In this document: positions 7,362-15,422 of the stretch, one piece after another
Layout of the letters: the number at the start of each line of letters is the position of its first letter
How positions within the stretch are numbered: position 1 is the first letter of the stretch
Assembly: GCA_964387645.1 (NCBI GenBank)
Contig: CAYLYM010000083.1
Coordinates: 1 to 17,514, forward strand
DNA from: CAYLYM01 sp964387645
GTDB taxonomy: Bacteria > Calditrichota > Calditrichia > RBG-13-44-9
Length of the DNA stretch: 17,514 bases
Reading direction: 5' to 3'
Translations under genes and position numbers: made by a program
Notes under the pieces: generated by a model
Seen by the model: the letters and a program-made list of their open reading frames with translations, nothing else
What the model was told of the DNA's origin: nothing
The model's database searches: none

Positions 7362-7627
7362 AAGATTATTATGATACCCACCAAATTTTGAGCACTATTC
7401 CCCCGAAATATTTGTTTTTATTGAAATAAATTCCCGAAATGAGAGTGTAGTATCCAATATTGATTTGTATTTTGAAAGCTTTTATATAAACCGCAAAAAT
7501 GAGAAGATACAAAGATTTTTCGTAAAATAACTTTGAAATATAAAATAGTATAAGTATTTATTCGTTGTTCTTTAATTTTTCGAAGATTTTATTTTGATTT
7601 ACTAAAATACTATATTTATATTATAGG

Positions 7628-8401
7628 ATGTTTGTTAAAGAAGTGATAAAAGAGAAGAATGAAGGATACGACAAAAAATTAGTCAATCATCAGCTTGTCG
7701 AATCCTATTTTACCGATAAAGGCCCAAGACAAAGGTTTTTACTCGATTTTGGCAAACTCAATATCCCTAAAGACAAATGGAAAATTCTCGCCAATCGCAT
7801 CGAGGAAATCATCAATGGGCAAACCTCTCTCATTGAATCTGATGAACAGATTGAAGAATTAGCTCAACATTATACTTCACTTTTAATTCATAATAAAATA
7901 AAACGACCTAAAGTAGATACCCCAGCGAATGAGGCTCAAGTTGAGACGATTCGTTCCCATTCAGTTCGCAGCATTGATAGTGAATATATTGGTTTAGTGA
8001 TGTTAAAAAGGATTGGTTTAGATGATTTTTTAAAGAATCTTGGTTTTACTGATAGGGATGTAAAACTTGCTGAGTTGTTGATTGTTACTTATCTGGTTAC
8101 TCCCTTAAGCCAATGGGCTAATTTGCGCTTGGTAAAACATCAAAACGCCATTGATGGGTTATTAGATTTGAATTTATCAAAACTTTCTCACAATAAGCTT
8201 TACCGGATTTCTGATCAACTATTGGTTCATAAAGAGTGGTTGGAAAAAGGTTTAGTGGTACGAGAACGCAGTATCTTTGATTTACAAGAAAAGATCGTAC
8301 TTTATTATTTAATCAACATCAATTTTGAAAGTAGCCGAACATGTAAAATCAAGAGACGAGGGAAATACTTTTATCATAATAATAAAATTAATTTCAAATA
8401 A
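7628..8401 (+). pseudogene. truncated IS1634/IS4-type transposase remnant
   Basis: The 257-residue frame matches my knowledge of the N-terminal half of IS1634-like IS4-superfamily transposases: an opening MFVKEV block, LVESYFTDKGPRQRFLLDFG (23-42), WKILANRIEEIINGQ (51-65), then a helical region ending LSHNKLYRISDQLL. Family members are usually well over 500 residues, so about half is missing. The first catalytic-Asp motif, normally LYDLTNTYFEG, reads LYYLININFES here, so the Asp is Tyr227. After about 25 more residues the frame ends and the rest of the DDE domain is absent. It is therefore very unlikely to be active. The ATG at 7628 lacks a clear RBS. Terminal repeats were not found. It directly precedes the glutamate dehydrogenase gene. 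Confidence 0.75.
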
Positions 8402-8427
8402 TTAAATGGTTAAATAATTAAACTAAA

Positions 8428-8434
8428 AGGAGGA
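8428..8434 (+). promoter_or_regulatory. strong Shine-Dalgarno site of gdhA
   Basis: An AAAGGAGG-type site lies about 5 nt before ATG 8440 and fixes that start. It is only about 27 bp past the end of the transposase remnant. The gene's promoter must therefore lie within or upstream of the remnant, or in the short AT-rich strip 8395-8425 that carries AAATAATTAAA-type repeats. Confidence 0.7.
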
Positions 8435-8439
8435 TTTAT

Positions 8440-9792
8440 ATGGGTTTATCGAGTGCCTATTCTTCAGTTGATGCCTTTATGCAGTTGGTGGAAGCAAAGA
8501 ATCCTGGCGAGAGAGAATTTCATCAGGCTGTAAGAGAAGTTGTAGAATCACTATGGGATTTTTTACAGGAAAATCCTCGTTATTTGCATGCTAAAATTTT
8601 AGAAAGAATTGTTGAACCAGAACGTGTTGTCATGTTTCGGGTTCCCTGGCGAGATGATCGAGGAGAGATACATGTAAACCGCGGTTATCGGGTTGAATTC
8701 AACTCAGCTATTGGCCCATATAAAGGGGGGTTGCGTTTTCATCCTTCGGTAAATTTGAGCATCATGAAATTCCTGGGTTTCGAGCAGATTTTCAAAAATA
8801 GTTTAACCGGCTTGCCCATGGGTGGCGGAAAAGGTGGATCTGATTTCGACCCAAAGGGTAAATCCGACAACGAAGTAATGAGTTTCTGCCAATCTTTTAT
8901 GACCGAATTGTATCGACATATTGGAGCGAACACTGATGTTCCTGCAGGCGATATAGGCGTTGGTGATCGAGAAATAGGGTTTTTGTTTGGTCAATATAAA
9001 CGGCTGAAGAACGAGTTCTCTGGTGTTCTAACAGGTAAGGGTGTTAACTGGGGGGGAAGCCTTATTCGACCTGAAGCAACTGGCTATGGTTTGGTTTATT
9101 TTGTCGAAGAAATGCTGAAAACTCGAGGTGAATCTATTAAAGGAAAAACTGTGGCGATTTCTGGATCTGGTAATGTTGCCCAATATGCTACCGAGAAGGT
9201 TCTGGAGCTCGGCGGAAAGGTGGTTACCCTCTCCGATTCCAGTGGAGCAATTTATGACCCTGATGGTATCGATCGTGAAAAATTAGAGTTTGTTTTTGAG
9301 CTTAGGAATGTGAAACGCAGCAGGATTGAGGAATATGCCCAGAAATACAATGTTGAGTATTGGGAAGGTCAACGACCATGGAAAGCGAAATGCGATATAG
9401 CTTTACCTTGTGCTACCCAAAATGAGATCAGTGAAGAAGATGCAAAAATTCTGGTTGAAAATGGATGTATTTGTGTTGCTGAAGGTGCTAATATGCCTTC
9501 TGAGCCTGGCGCAATTGATGTTTTCATGAAGAGCAAGATCTTATTCGGACCAGGTAAAGCGGCGAATGCTGGAGGTGTAGCTGTATCCGGTTTGGAAATG
9601 ATTCAGAATAGCATTCGAATGTCATGGACTCGTGAAGAAGTGGATAGTAAACTCAGAGAAATTATGACAAATATTCATAAGATTTGTGTGAAGTATGGCC
9701 AGGAAGGTGATTTTGTCAATTACGTTAAGGGTGCTAATATTGGTGGATTTATAAAGGTTGCAGATGCTATGTTAGACCAGGGGGTGGTTTAA
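8440..9792 (+). CDS. gdhA: glutamate dehydrogenase, hexameric NADP-type
   Basis: This 450-residue enzyme catalyses reductive amination of 2-oxoglutarate with ammonia to L-glutamate; E. coli GdhA is 447 residues. The glutamate-binding region is YKGGLRFHPSVNLS (94-107). The catalytic lysine motif is LPMGGGKGGSDFDPKG (Lys131), and PAGDIGVG (169-176) supplies the conserved Asp171. The Rossmann domain has ISGSGNVAQYA (240-250) followed by TLSDSSG, the same pattern as NADP-dependent bacterial enzymes, so a biosynthetic NADP role is inferred. It stands alone on the plus strand, between a transposase remnant and the convergent trp operon. It would supply glutamate nitrogen for the adjacent amino-acid pathways, though the link is metabolic rather than operonic. 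Confidence 0.95.
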   Translation: MGLSSAYSSVDAFMQLVEAKNPGEREFHQAVREVVESLWDFLQENPRYLHAKILERIVEPERVVMFRVPWRDDRGEIHVNRGYRVEFNSAIGPYKGGLRFHPSVNLSIMKFLGFEQIFKNSLTGLPMGGGKGGSDFDPKGKSDNEVMSFCQSFMTELYRHIGANTDVPAGDIGVGDREIGFLFGQYKRLKNEFSGVLTGKGVNWGGSLIRPEATGYGLVYFVEEMLKTRGESIKGKTVAISGSGNVAQYATEKVLELGGKVVTLSDSSGAIYDPDGIDREKLEFVFELRNVKRSRIEEYAQKYNVEYWEGQRPWKAKCDIALPCATQNEISEEDAKILVENGCICVAEGANMPSEPGAIDVFMKSKILFGPGKAANAGGVAVSGLEMIQNSIRMSWTREEVDSKLREIMTNIHKICVKYGQEGDFVNYVKGANIGGFIKVADAMLDQGVV

Positions 9793-10148
9793 CTTAAACA
9801 ACAGATTGGCAGCGGGGACTTTTCTTCCGCTGTCTATTCTGAAATTCTTTTATCTTCACTCCTTTTTAATAGTTCTACCGACAATGACAGTTAATTTTTT
9901 TTATGTTGTTTGTATTGAATTGATTTTTCAAAAAAAGAAAATTGTCCAAAGGATCTGAGAAAAAAAGAATAAACTGTTGTACTTATTTGAATATAGCCTC
10001 CTAAATTTCCACAAATTTAAAATATAGCTTCAATATTACCAGTATTTCTATGCGATGGATTATATATGACTTTAAAGGAATAATCCGTATATTTTGCTAT
10101 TAAAACACAAAATTGGAGTTTATCTGCCTCTCATTAAAAAATGTTTGT
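9793..10148. other. convergent intergenic region between gdhA and trpA
   Basis: This 356-bp AT-rich stretch separates the ends of the plus-strand gdhA and the minus-strand trp operon. It contains one GC-containing hairpin (9808-9834) near the gdhA end. Close to the trpA stop there is only a short palindrome, GTTTGAACAAAC (10143-10154). A GGATTA/TAATCC inverted pair lies around 10056-10089. No gene is seen. Confidence 0.6.
9808..9834 (+). terminator. probable hairpin terminator after gdhA
   Basis: GGCAGCGG (9808-9815) pairs with CCGCTGTC (9827-9834) over 8 positions with one G-U pair, around an 11-nt loop, starting 15 bp past the gdhA stop. The following sequence TATTCTG lacks a strong U-run, so termination efficiency may be modest or factor-dependent. 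The context between convergent operons supports a terminator role. Confidence 0.5.
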
Positions 10149-10937
10149 TCAAACGCCTCTTATATTCCTTACAAATTCCATTATAGCGGAATGGTATTGA
10201 TCTGGTGTTGTCCGATCAATAAGGCGGATGAAATGCGAACCAATAATCACTCCATCTGCGAATTGTGTGTATGTTAAATAATCTTGATGATTCTTTATGC
10301 CAAATCCGATCATCAAAGGATGGGTCAGTAAATCATTAAGTTTTGAGAAAAAATCGATGGTTTGTGGTGTTGGGCGATTGTTTTTTCCGGTTACACCAGT
10401 ATATGCCACACAATAAATAAATGATGTACTATTCTGATCAATTTTTTTTATTCGATATTCAGGTGTATTGGGGGCGATGAGATGAATAAGGTCAATATCG
10501 TTTTCCCTCAACTTTGGAACATTATCACTGCTTTCTTCAAGAGGCCAATCCGGAATAATCCATGCATCAACACCACTGGCATGACTTCTTTCTATGGCGG
10601 AATCAATACCAAATTTAAAAATAGGATTTAAGTATCCCATGAGAATTATAGGAATATTTGAATGTCGTCGAATGTTTTCTACGATATGAAAGACTTCTTC
10701 CATATTTATACCGTTTTTCAGGGCTTTGTCAGAAGCCGCTTGAATAACTGGACCATCGGCTATTGGATCTGAAAAAGGAATGCCAAGTTCTACAAAATCT
10801 ACTCCAGCTTCATCTAAAGCGAAAACAATATCTTCAGTCTCGGCTTTGGAAGGAAATCCTGCTGTAATAAAAACAGATAAAAGTTTGTCATTTTGATTTT
10901 TCTTTCGCTGGATTAATTCATTTAGTCGCTTACTCAT
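10149..10937 (-). CDS. trpA: tryptophan synthase alpha subunit
   Basis: This 262-residue TIM-barrel subunit cleaves indole-3-glycerol phosphate to indole and glyceraldehyde 3-phosphate and passes indole to TrpB. The catalytic Glu50 lies in FVELGIPFSDP, and Asp61 follows in IADGPVIQAASDKAL. ILMGYLNPIFKFG and the phosphate-loop region YTGVTGKN are also present. Some usually conserved spots differ, such as PDWPLEE for the common PDLPPEE and VIIGSHFIRLI near the C-terminal phosphate site. These are moderate divergences, not losses of catalytic residues. It is the last gene of the operon, 130 bp after trpB. ATG 10937 is preceded by a modest AGGT site about 10 nt upstream. Confidence 0.93.
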   Translation of the reverse strand: MSKRLNELIQRKKNQNDKLLSVFITAGFPSKAETEDIVFALDEAGVDFVELGIPFSDPIADGPVIQAASDKALKNGINMEEVFHIVENIRRHSNIPIILMGYLNPIFKFGIDSAIERSHASGVDAWIIPDWPLEESSDNVPKLRENDIDLIHLIAPNTPEYRIKKIDQNSTSFIYCVAYTGVTGKNNRPTPQTIDFFSKLNDLLTHPLMIGFGIKNHQDYLTYTQFADGVIIGSHFIRLIDRTTPDQYHSAIMEFVRNIRGV

Positions 10938-11067
10938 ATCAACTTTACCTGTGTTAATTAGTGCTGATTTTGATTCATTTTTGATTCAGTTAGTTCCTGA
11001 AGTATGTTTTTATCTTCTATTCTCAGTATTCACTGTTTTCAAGAAATTTCACCTGACTACTGTAACT
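10938..11067 (-). other. 130-bp trpB-trpA spacer
   Basis: This is the only substantial gap in an otherwise tightly packed operon, where the other junctions range from -17 to about +30 nt. It is AT-rich, with repeated GATTTTGATTC-like stretches around 10967-10988, and shows no ORF with an RBS and no strong terminator hairpin. An internal promoter or an eroded sequence is possible. Confidence 0.45.
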
Positions 11068-12303
11068 TTACAAGGGAAATTTCTCTTTCATTCGACTTTC
11101 CGATTGAATGGCTTTAATATAAGTATCCATATCCTTATCACCTCGTCCGCTTAGATTTACCACCACAATTTCATCGGGTTGTGTTAATGGCATCAGTTTT
11201 TCTAAATAAGCCAGGGCATGCGCGCTCTCCAAAGCTGGTATGATGCCTTCGGTCTTCGCCAGAAGAAATGCTGCTTCCAGAGCTTCCTGATCTGTTACAG
11301 CTACATAGTGGACGCGACCTGTTTCTTTGAGGTAACTATGTTCAGGTCCCACTCCCGGATAATCCAGCCCAGCAGAAATAGAATGGGGGAGCTGCACCTG
11401 GCCGTTTTCGTTCTGTAAAAGATAAGTATACATACCATGGAAAATACCGGGCTCACCTACCGAAAGGGTTGACGCGTGTTTTCCTGTTTCGATACCTTCA
11501 CCTGCAGCTTCTACACCGTAAATACGAATTTCTTGTTCTGATAGAAATGGGTAAAACAAACCAATAGAGTTGCTTCCTCCACCAACGCAGGCTACAAGAT
11601 AATCTGGTAAACGTTCCTCCTGATCGAAAATTTGTTCTCGCGTTTCTTCCCCGATGACTTTCTGAAAGTCTCTGACTATGGTAGGAAATGGATGTGGCCC
11701 AACAACGGAGCCAATGATATAATGGGTATTTGAAACGTTGGATAGCCAATCCCGTAGTGCTTCATTGGTAGCGTCTTTTAGAGTGCGTGTTCCGGTATAA
11801 ACAGCTTTGACTTCAGCACCTAACATTTGCATACGCTGAACGTTAGGATATTGTCGTTTAATATCTTCTTCTCCCATATAAATGCAGCACTCCAGTCCAG
11901 CGCGAGCTGCAACAGTGGCGGTGGCTACTCCATGTTGGCCAGCTCCTGTCTCTGCAATAATTCGAGTTTTTCCCATGTATTTTGCCAACAGTATCTGACC
12001 AATAGTGTTATTGATCTTATGTGCACCTGTATGCGCCAGGTCTTCTCTTTTTAGATATATTTTACCTTTACCAAAGTATTTCGTTAAATTAGCAGCATAA
12101 TACAAAGGGGTTGGTCTGCCGGCATAATTTCGTAAATCATATTGCAGTTCTTTCTGAAAGTCCGGGTTATCTTTTAATTGGAAATAAGCTTCTTCTAACT
12201 CAGATAATGCCGGGCGTAAAATTTCAGGTATGAATTGCCCACCGTATGCTCCAAAATAACCTTTTTTCTCTGAAAATTTAATTTTACCGTTTTCCTGAAT
12301 CAT
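11068..12303 (-). CDS. trpB: tryptophan synthase beta subunit
   Basis: This 411-residue PLP enzyme condenses indole with L-serine to give tryptophan. The PLP lysine is Lys96 in LAHTGAHKINN, followed by the carboxylate-binding loop AETGAGQHGVAT (about 117-128), the phosphate-binding GGGSNSIGLF and a C-terminal NLSGRGDKD. Length and motifs fit the classical TrpB1 type that pairs with TrpA. Two starts are possible. TTG at 12309 would overlap the trpF stop codon (TTGA) and add two residues. ATG at 12303 is chosen as the commoner codon, with GGGA about 8 nt upstream inside the end of trpF. Either way it is almost certainly translationally coupled to trpF. Confidence 0.95.
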   Translation of the reverse strand: MIQENGKIKFSEKKGYFGAYGGQFIPEILRPALSELEEAYFQLKDNPDFQKELQYDLRNYAGRPTPLYYAANLTKYFGKGKIYLKREDLAHTGAHKINNTIGQILLAKYMGKTRIIAETGAGQHGVATATVAARAGLECCIYMGEEDIKRQYPNVQRMQMLGAEVKAVYTGTRTLKDATNEALRDWLSNVSNTHYIIGSVVGPHPFPTIVRDFQKVIGEETREQIFDQEERLPDYLVACVGGGSNSIGLFYPFLSEQEIRIYGVEAAGEGIETGKHASTLSVGEPGIFHGMYTYLLQNENGQVQLPHSISAGLDYPGVGPEHSYLKETGRVHYVAVTDQEALEAAFLLAKTEGIIPALESAHALAYLEKLMPLTQPDEIVVVNLSGRGDKDMDTYIKAIQSESRMKEKFPL

Positions 12304-12305
12304 TG

Positions 12306-12947
12306 TCAATTTCCCATCTTTAATTTTTTAAGATTAAATTGCTGAATCAGATAAACTAATTCTTTAACTTTTTTTAGGTCTTTAACACCGGGAGATTTTT
12401 CAGCGCCACTGGCAACATCAATCATAGCAGGACGGACTTTCTCCAATGCTGAGACAACATTGTAGGGAGTAATACCTCCTGCAAGGACCAATTTTTCACG
12501 GGGAATCGAAGAAGGAATCAATTCCCAGTTAAAAGTCTTACCAGTCCCTCCGAACGCTTTGCGGGAAAAGCTATCGATCAGAATCATGTTTGCTCCCCGA
12601 TAATTAAAATTTTCCATCGATTGTTCTCGGCAAATCCGAAAAGCAACAATAGTCGGTACTTCAATTTCTCGAAAATCATGAAAATCAACCGGTTGGTAAA
12701 TTTGAACGGTATTTACGCCACTGATTTGAATGGTGTTTTTCACAGCATCTAAGGTTGGTTTTACCAGGATGCCCACTGAAGAGACAAAAAATGGCAATTG
12801 TTGAATGATTTCTCGGGCTTTAATCGGTTCAATATACCTTGGACTTTCAGGATAGAAATTGAATCCTAACACATTCACGCCATTTTCAACACACATCAGA
12901 GCATCTTCTTTTGTGGTAATTCCACATATTTTAAGCCGAGTGAGCAT
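12306..12947 (-). CDS. trpF: phosphoribosylanthranilate isomerase
   Basis: This 213-residue TIM-barrel enzyme carries out the Amadori rearrangement of N-(5-phosphoribosyl)-anthranilate to CdRP. The catalytic base is Cys8 in LKICGIT and the catalytic acid is Asp125 in MILIDSFS. The phosphate-binding parts are FGGTGKTFNW (132-141), LAGGIT and MIDVASGAEKSPGVKD (175-190). It overlaps the end of trpC by 17 nt. Its GAGGT Shine-Dalgarno site lies inside trpC, 5 nt before the ATG, which implies coupling. It is a separate gene here, not fused to trpC as in enterobacteria. Confidence 0.94.
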   Translation of the reverse strand: MLTRLKICGITTKEDALMCVENGVNVLGFNFYPESPRYIEPIKAREIIQQLPFFVSSVGILVKPTLDAVKNTIQISGVNTVQIYQPVDFHDFREIEVPTIVAFRICREQSMENFNYRGANMILIDSFSRKAFGGTGKTFNWELIPSSIPREKLVLAGGITPYNVVSALEKVRPAMIDVASGAEKSPGVKDLKKVKELVYLIQQFNLKKLKMGN

Positions 12948-13734
12948 GATTTACCTCACGAACATATTGTCGGATTAAAGAGCGGGGATCTGGACTCCGC
13001 ATGAATAATTCTCCAATTAAGGCACCATTAAATCCTGCCTGGAAAAGCTTCTGGCAATCGGTTACCGATTGTATTCCGCTTTCAGCGATTCTGGGCAGAT
13101 GAGGGGGGAGAAGTTGACCCAATTGGATCGACCGCCTTAGATCCAGCGTAAAATTTTCTAAATTTCGGTTGTTGATTCCAACAATTACTGGAAGATTAAC
13201 TGGTATTTTTTTAATTTCGTCTCTATTTGCGATTTCAAACAATACATCCATTCCAAGCTCCAGCGCCAGATTCGTTAGATTTTGAATTGCGTCTCTGTCC
13301 AAAATTTTAGCAATAAGAAGAATGATGTCGGCCCTGGCTAGTTTTGCCTCAAAAATTTGGTATTCATCAAAAATAAAATCTTTGCGTAGAACGGGTATAT
13401 TAACGATATTTTTTATTTTAGTGAGATAATCCAGATGTCCCTGAAAAAAATGTTCATCCGTCAGCACAGAAATGGCTGTTGCTCCACCATCCTGGTAGCA
13501 TTTAGCATACTTCACCGGATCAAAATCTGGTTGAATGATACCCTTTGATGGTGAGGCCTTTTTTACCTCGCAAATAAAATGAAAAGAGCTATCATTTTGT
13601 AATTTTTTAAATAAACTGTTTTTATCCGATTTTGTATCTGTGATTTGTTTCTGGATATCTTGCAAGGATCGTTTCTTCTTTCGTTCTTCCAATTCTAATT
13701 TTTTATATTGGAAAATTTTTTCCAGGATCGTCAT
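12931..13734 (-). CDS. trpC: indole-3-glycerol phosphate synthase
   Basis: This 267-residue TIM-barrel enzyme converts CdRP to indole-3-glycerol phosphate with loss of CO2 and water. Signatures are FICEVKKASPSKGII (catalytic Glu56 and Lys58), AISVLTDEHFFQG, VLRKDFIFDEYQI (Lys118), VGINNRNLENFTLDL and IAESGI. The N-terminal helix (LEKIFQYKKLELEERKKK) is typical. The start is ATG 13734 or the GTG immediately before it at 13737. The SD is weak (GAGTG), and 27-30 nt separate it from trpD, so expression may depend on read-through coupling from trpD. Confidence 0.94.
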   Translation of the reverse strand: MTILEKIFQYKKLELEERKKKRSLQDIQKQITDTKSDKNSLFKKLQNDSSFHFICEVKKASPSKGIIQPDFDPVKYAKCYQDGGATAISVLTDEHFFQGHLDYLTKIKNIVNIPVLRKDFIFDEYQIFEAKLARADIILLIAKILDRDAIQNLTNLALELGMDVLFEIANRDEIKKIPVNLPVIVGINNRNLENFTLDLRRSIQLGQLLPPHLPRIAESGIQSVTDCQKLFQAGFNGALIGELFMRSPDPRSLIRQYVREVNHAHSA

Positions 13735-13764
13735 CACTATTCACTCAGTTTATTGTTTACCCAA

Positions 13765-14790
13765 TTATTTTTCCGCTAGATCATTTGATATCTGGCGTAA
13801 TTCATTCAATTTGGCCAGGGCTGAACCACTATCAATGATTTGTTTTGCCAATTCAATACCCTCTTCAATGGATTTAACTTTATCTGCAACATAAAAACCA
13901 AAAGCAGAGTTCAAAACAGTCATTTCTCGAGCCGGCCCGTTTTTGCCTTGTAGAATATTCAAAGTAATTTGAGCATTTTCTTTAGGCGAATGTCCTTTAA
14001 TTTCAAAGATTCGGTTAATATCAGAAAGTTGGCTAGGTTTGAACGAATATTTTCTTAACTCGCTATTCGATTGAGTCATTTCAAAAATGTAAGTTTCGGA
14101 AAAAGGAGAAATTTCATCATACCCATCGGCGCTATGGATTGTGCAAGCCTTTTTATAATTTTTAGCAGCAAGAACTTCGGCAACTTTTTGAGCAGCTTCC
14201 AGATTGAAAGTACCAATTAATTGCCTTTTCACGCGGGCAGGATTCAACAAAGGGCCCAAAATGTTGAATATAGTTCGCATTTCCAGACTTTTCCGAACAG
14301 GAGCAATAGCTTTCATGGCTGGGTGGTAAAGAGGAGCGAAAAAGAAACCCATGCCGATTTCTTCAATACATTTTTTGACAGCATAGGGCTGTAGATCGAT
14401 CCGTACACCCAGGGCTTCTAACAAGTCTGCTGATCCACATTTGCTCGATATGGAACGGTTACCATGTTTTGCCACTGTAACGCCTCCTGCGGCAACTACC
14501 AGGGACGCAGTTGTCGAAACATTGAAAGTGTAGCTTTCATCTCCGCCTGTTCCAACCAAATCAATAGCATCTTCGTCATTTAAAGGCACTTTTATCATGT
14601 GTTTTTCCATTGTATCGATAAACCCCACAATTTCATCGACACTTTCTTTTTTCATCCGCAAAGCAGTTAAAAAAGCACCTGCTTGAATCGGCGATATATC
14701 CCCCTGAATGATTTGATTCAGAATATTAGCTGCTTCTTCTCTGGTCAAATCTTCTCCATTGACAACTTTTTTTAGATAATATTTCATCAT
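13765..14790 (-). CDS. trpD: anthranilate phosphoribosyltransferase
   Basis: This 341-residue enzyme transfers the phosphoribosyl group of PRPP to anthranilate. The motifs are LVGTGGDESYTFNVST (78-93, pyrophosphate binding), VAKHGNRSISSKCGSADLLE (106-125, anthranilate/PRPP site) and NILGPLLNPAR. It starts 2 nt after the trpG stop. A strong GGAGGT site overlapping the last trpG codons lies 6 nt before ATG 14790, and a second ATG follows immediately. It is separate from trpG, unlike the fused TrpGD of E. coli. Confidence 0.95.
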   Translation of the reverse strand: MMKYYLKKVVNGEDLTREEAANILNQIIQGDISPIQAGAFLTALRMKKESVDEIVGFIDTMEKHMIKVPLNDEDAIDLVGTGGDESYTFNVSTTASLVVAAGGVTVAKHGNRSISSKCGSADLLEALGVRIDLQPYAVKKCIEEIGMGFFFAPLYHPAMKAIAPVRKSLEMRTIFNILGPLLNPARVKRQLIGTFNLEAAQKVAEVLAAKNYKKACTIHSADGYDEISPFSETYIFEMTQSNSELRKYSFKPSQLSDINRIFEIKGHSPKENAQITLNILQGKNGPAREMTVLNSAFGFYVADKVKSIEEGIELAKQIIDSGSALAKLNELRQISNDLAEK

Positions 14791-14792
14791 GG

Positions 14793-15422
14793 TTATACCT
14801 CCATAATAGAAGATATTTCGTTATTTTTTATGTTAATCGCTTTATTTTGCTTTTGAACCAGGCTTTGTAACCAGTTTTTTATAAGCCTGGGGCCAACTTC
14901 AGTGAGAATGGATTCGGGGTGAAATTGTACGCCGACTACCGGAAAGTTGCGATGTTCAATCCCCATAATCAGGCCATCAGAAGTCCGAGCTGTTATTTTT
15001 AACACTTCTGGAAGGGTATTCTCATCGATAATCAGGGAATGATATCGTGTTGCAGGAAAAGGCGACGGTAATCCAGTAAAAATTGAATCTTGTTCATGGA
15101 ATATATCTGAAGTTTTTCCATGAACGGGTAGTGGAGCTCGAATGATTTTGGCACCAAATACCTGCCCAATGCATTGATGGCCCAGACATACCCCCAAAAT
15201 AGGTATAAATTGATGAAATTCCCGAATCAAATCGCAACTAATTCCAGCATCATCCGGTGTACCAGGACCTGGTGAAATAACGATACCGTCTGGTTGCATT
15301 TCTTGAATTTCTTTCAAACTGATTTTGTCATTACGGGCTACAACCAGGTCATCTACTAATTGACCAAAATAATGAACCAGATTGTATGTGAATGAATCGT
15401 AATTATCAATGAACAAAATCAT
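14793..15422 (-). CDS. trpG: anthranilate synthase glutamine amidotransferase subunit
   Basis: This 209-residue class I glutamine amidotransferase supplies ammonia to TrpE. The triad is Cys79 in GVCLGHQCIG, with His168 and Glu170 in VQFHPESIL. The oxyanion region is ISPGPGTPDDAG (49-60). A short Lys/Asn-rich tail (190-209) extends past the core. It overlaps the 3' end of trpE by 17 nt. GGGAGG inside trpE, about 7 nt upstream of the ATG, gives a clear RBS. The same protein family can serve aminodeoxychorismate synthase (PabA), but position in the trp operon supports TrpG. Confidence 0.95.
   Translation of the reverse strand: MILFIDNYDSFTYNLVHYFGQLVDDLVVARNDKISLKEIQEMQPDGIVISPGPGTPDDAGISCDLIREFHQFIPILGVCLGHQCIGQVFGAKIIRAPLPVHGKTSDIFHEQDSIFTGLPSPFPATRYHSLIIDENTLPEVLKITARTSDGLIMGIEHRNFPVVGVQFHPESILTEVGPRLIKNWLQSLVQKQNKAINIKNNEISSIMEV

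Larger units (their letters stand above)
6811..7627. other. 817-bp AT-rich non-coding stretch
   Basis: No coding region with a plausible start, RBS and composition is seen on either strand. The stretch holds two inverted repeats (6892-6925 and 7312-7361) and a short tract at 6986-7008 (GCAAAGACGTTAAGACACAA plus A residues) resembling a degenerate dispersed repeat I recall from other genomes. The part nearest the transposase remnant (about 7380-7627) may include the eroded left end of that element. No clear terminal inverted repeat pair or target-site duplication could be identified. Confidence 0.6.

Noticed and set aside
10134..10154. GTTTGAACAAAC palindrome followed by ATTTTTT (minus strand) as a trp operon terminator
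   Set aside because: The stem is only 4 bp once a 4-nt loop is allowed and lacks GC pairs. It overlaps the trpA stop codon. The operon's terminator remains unidentified.
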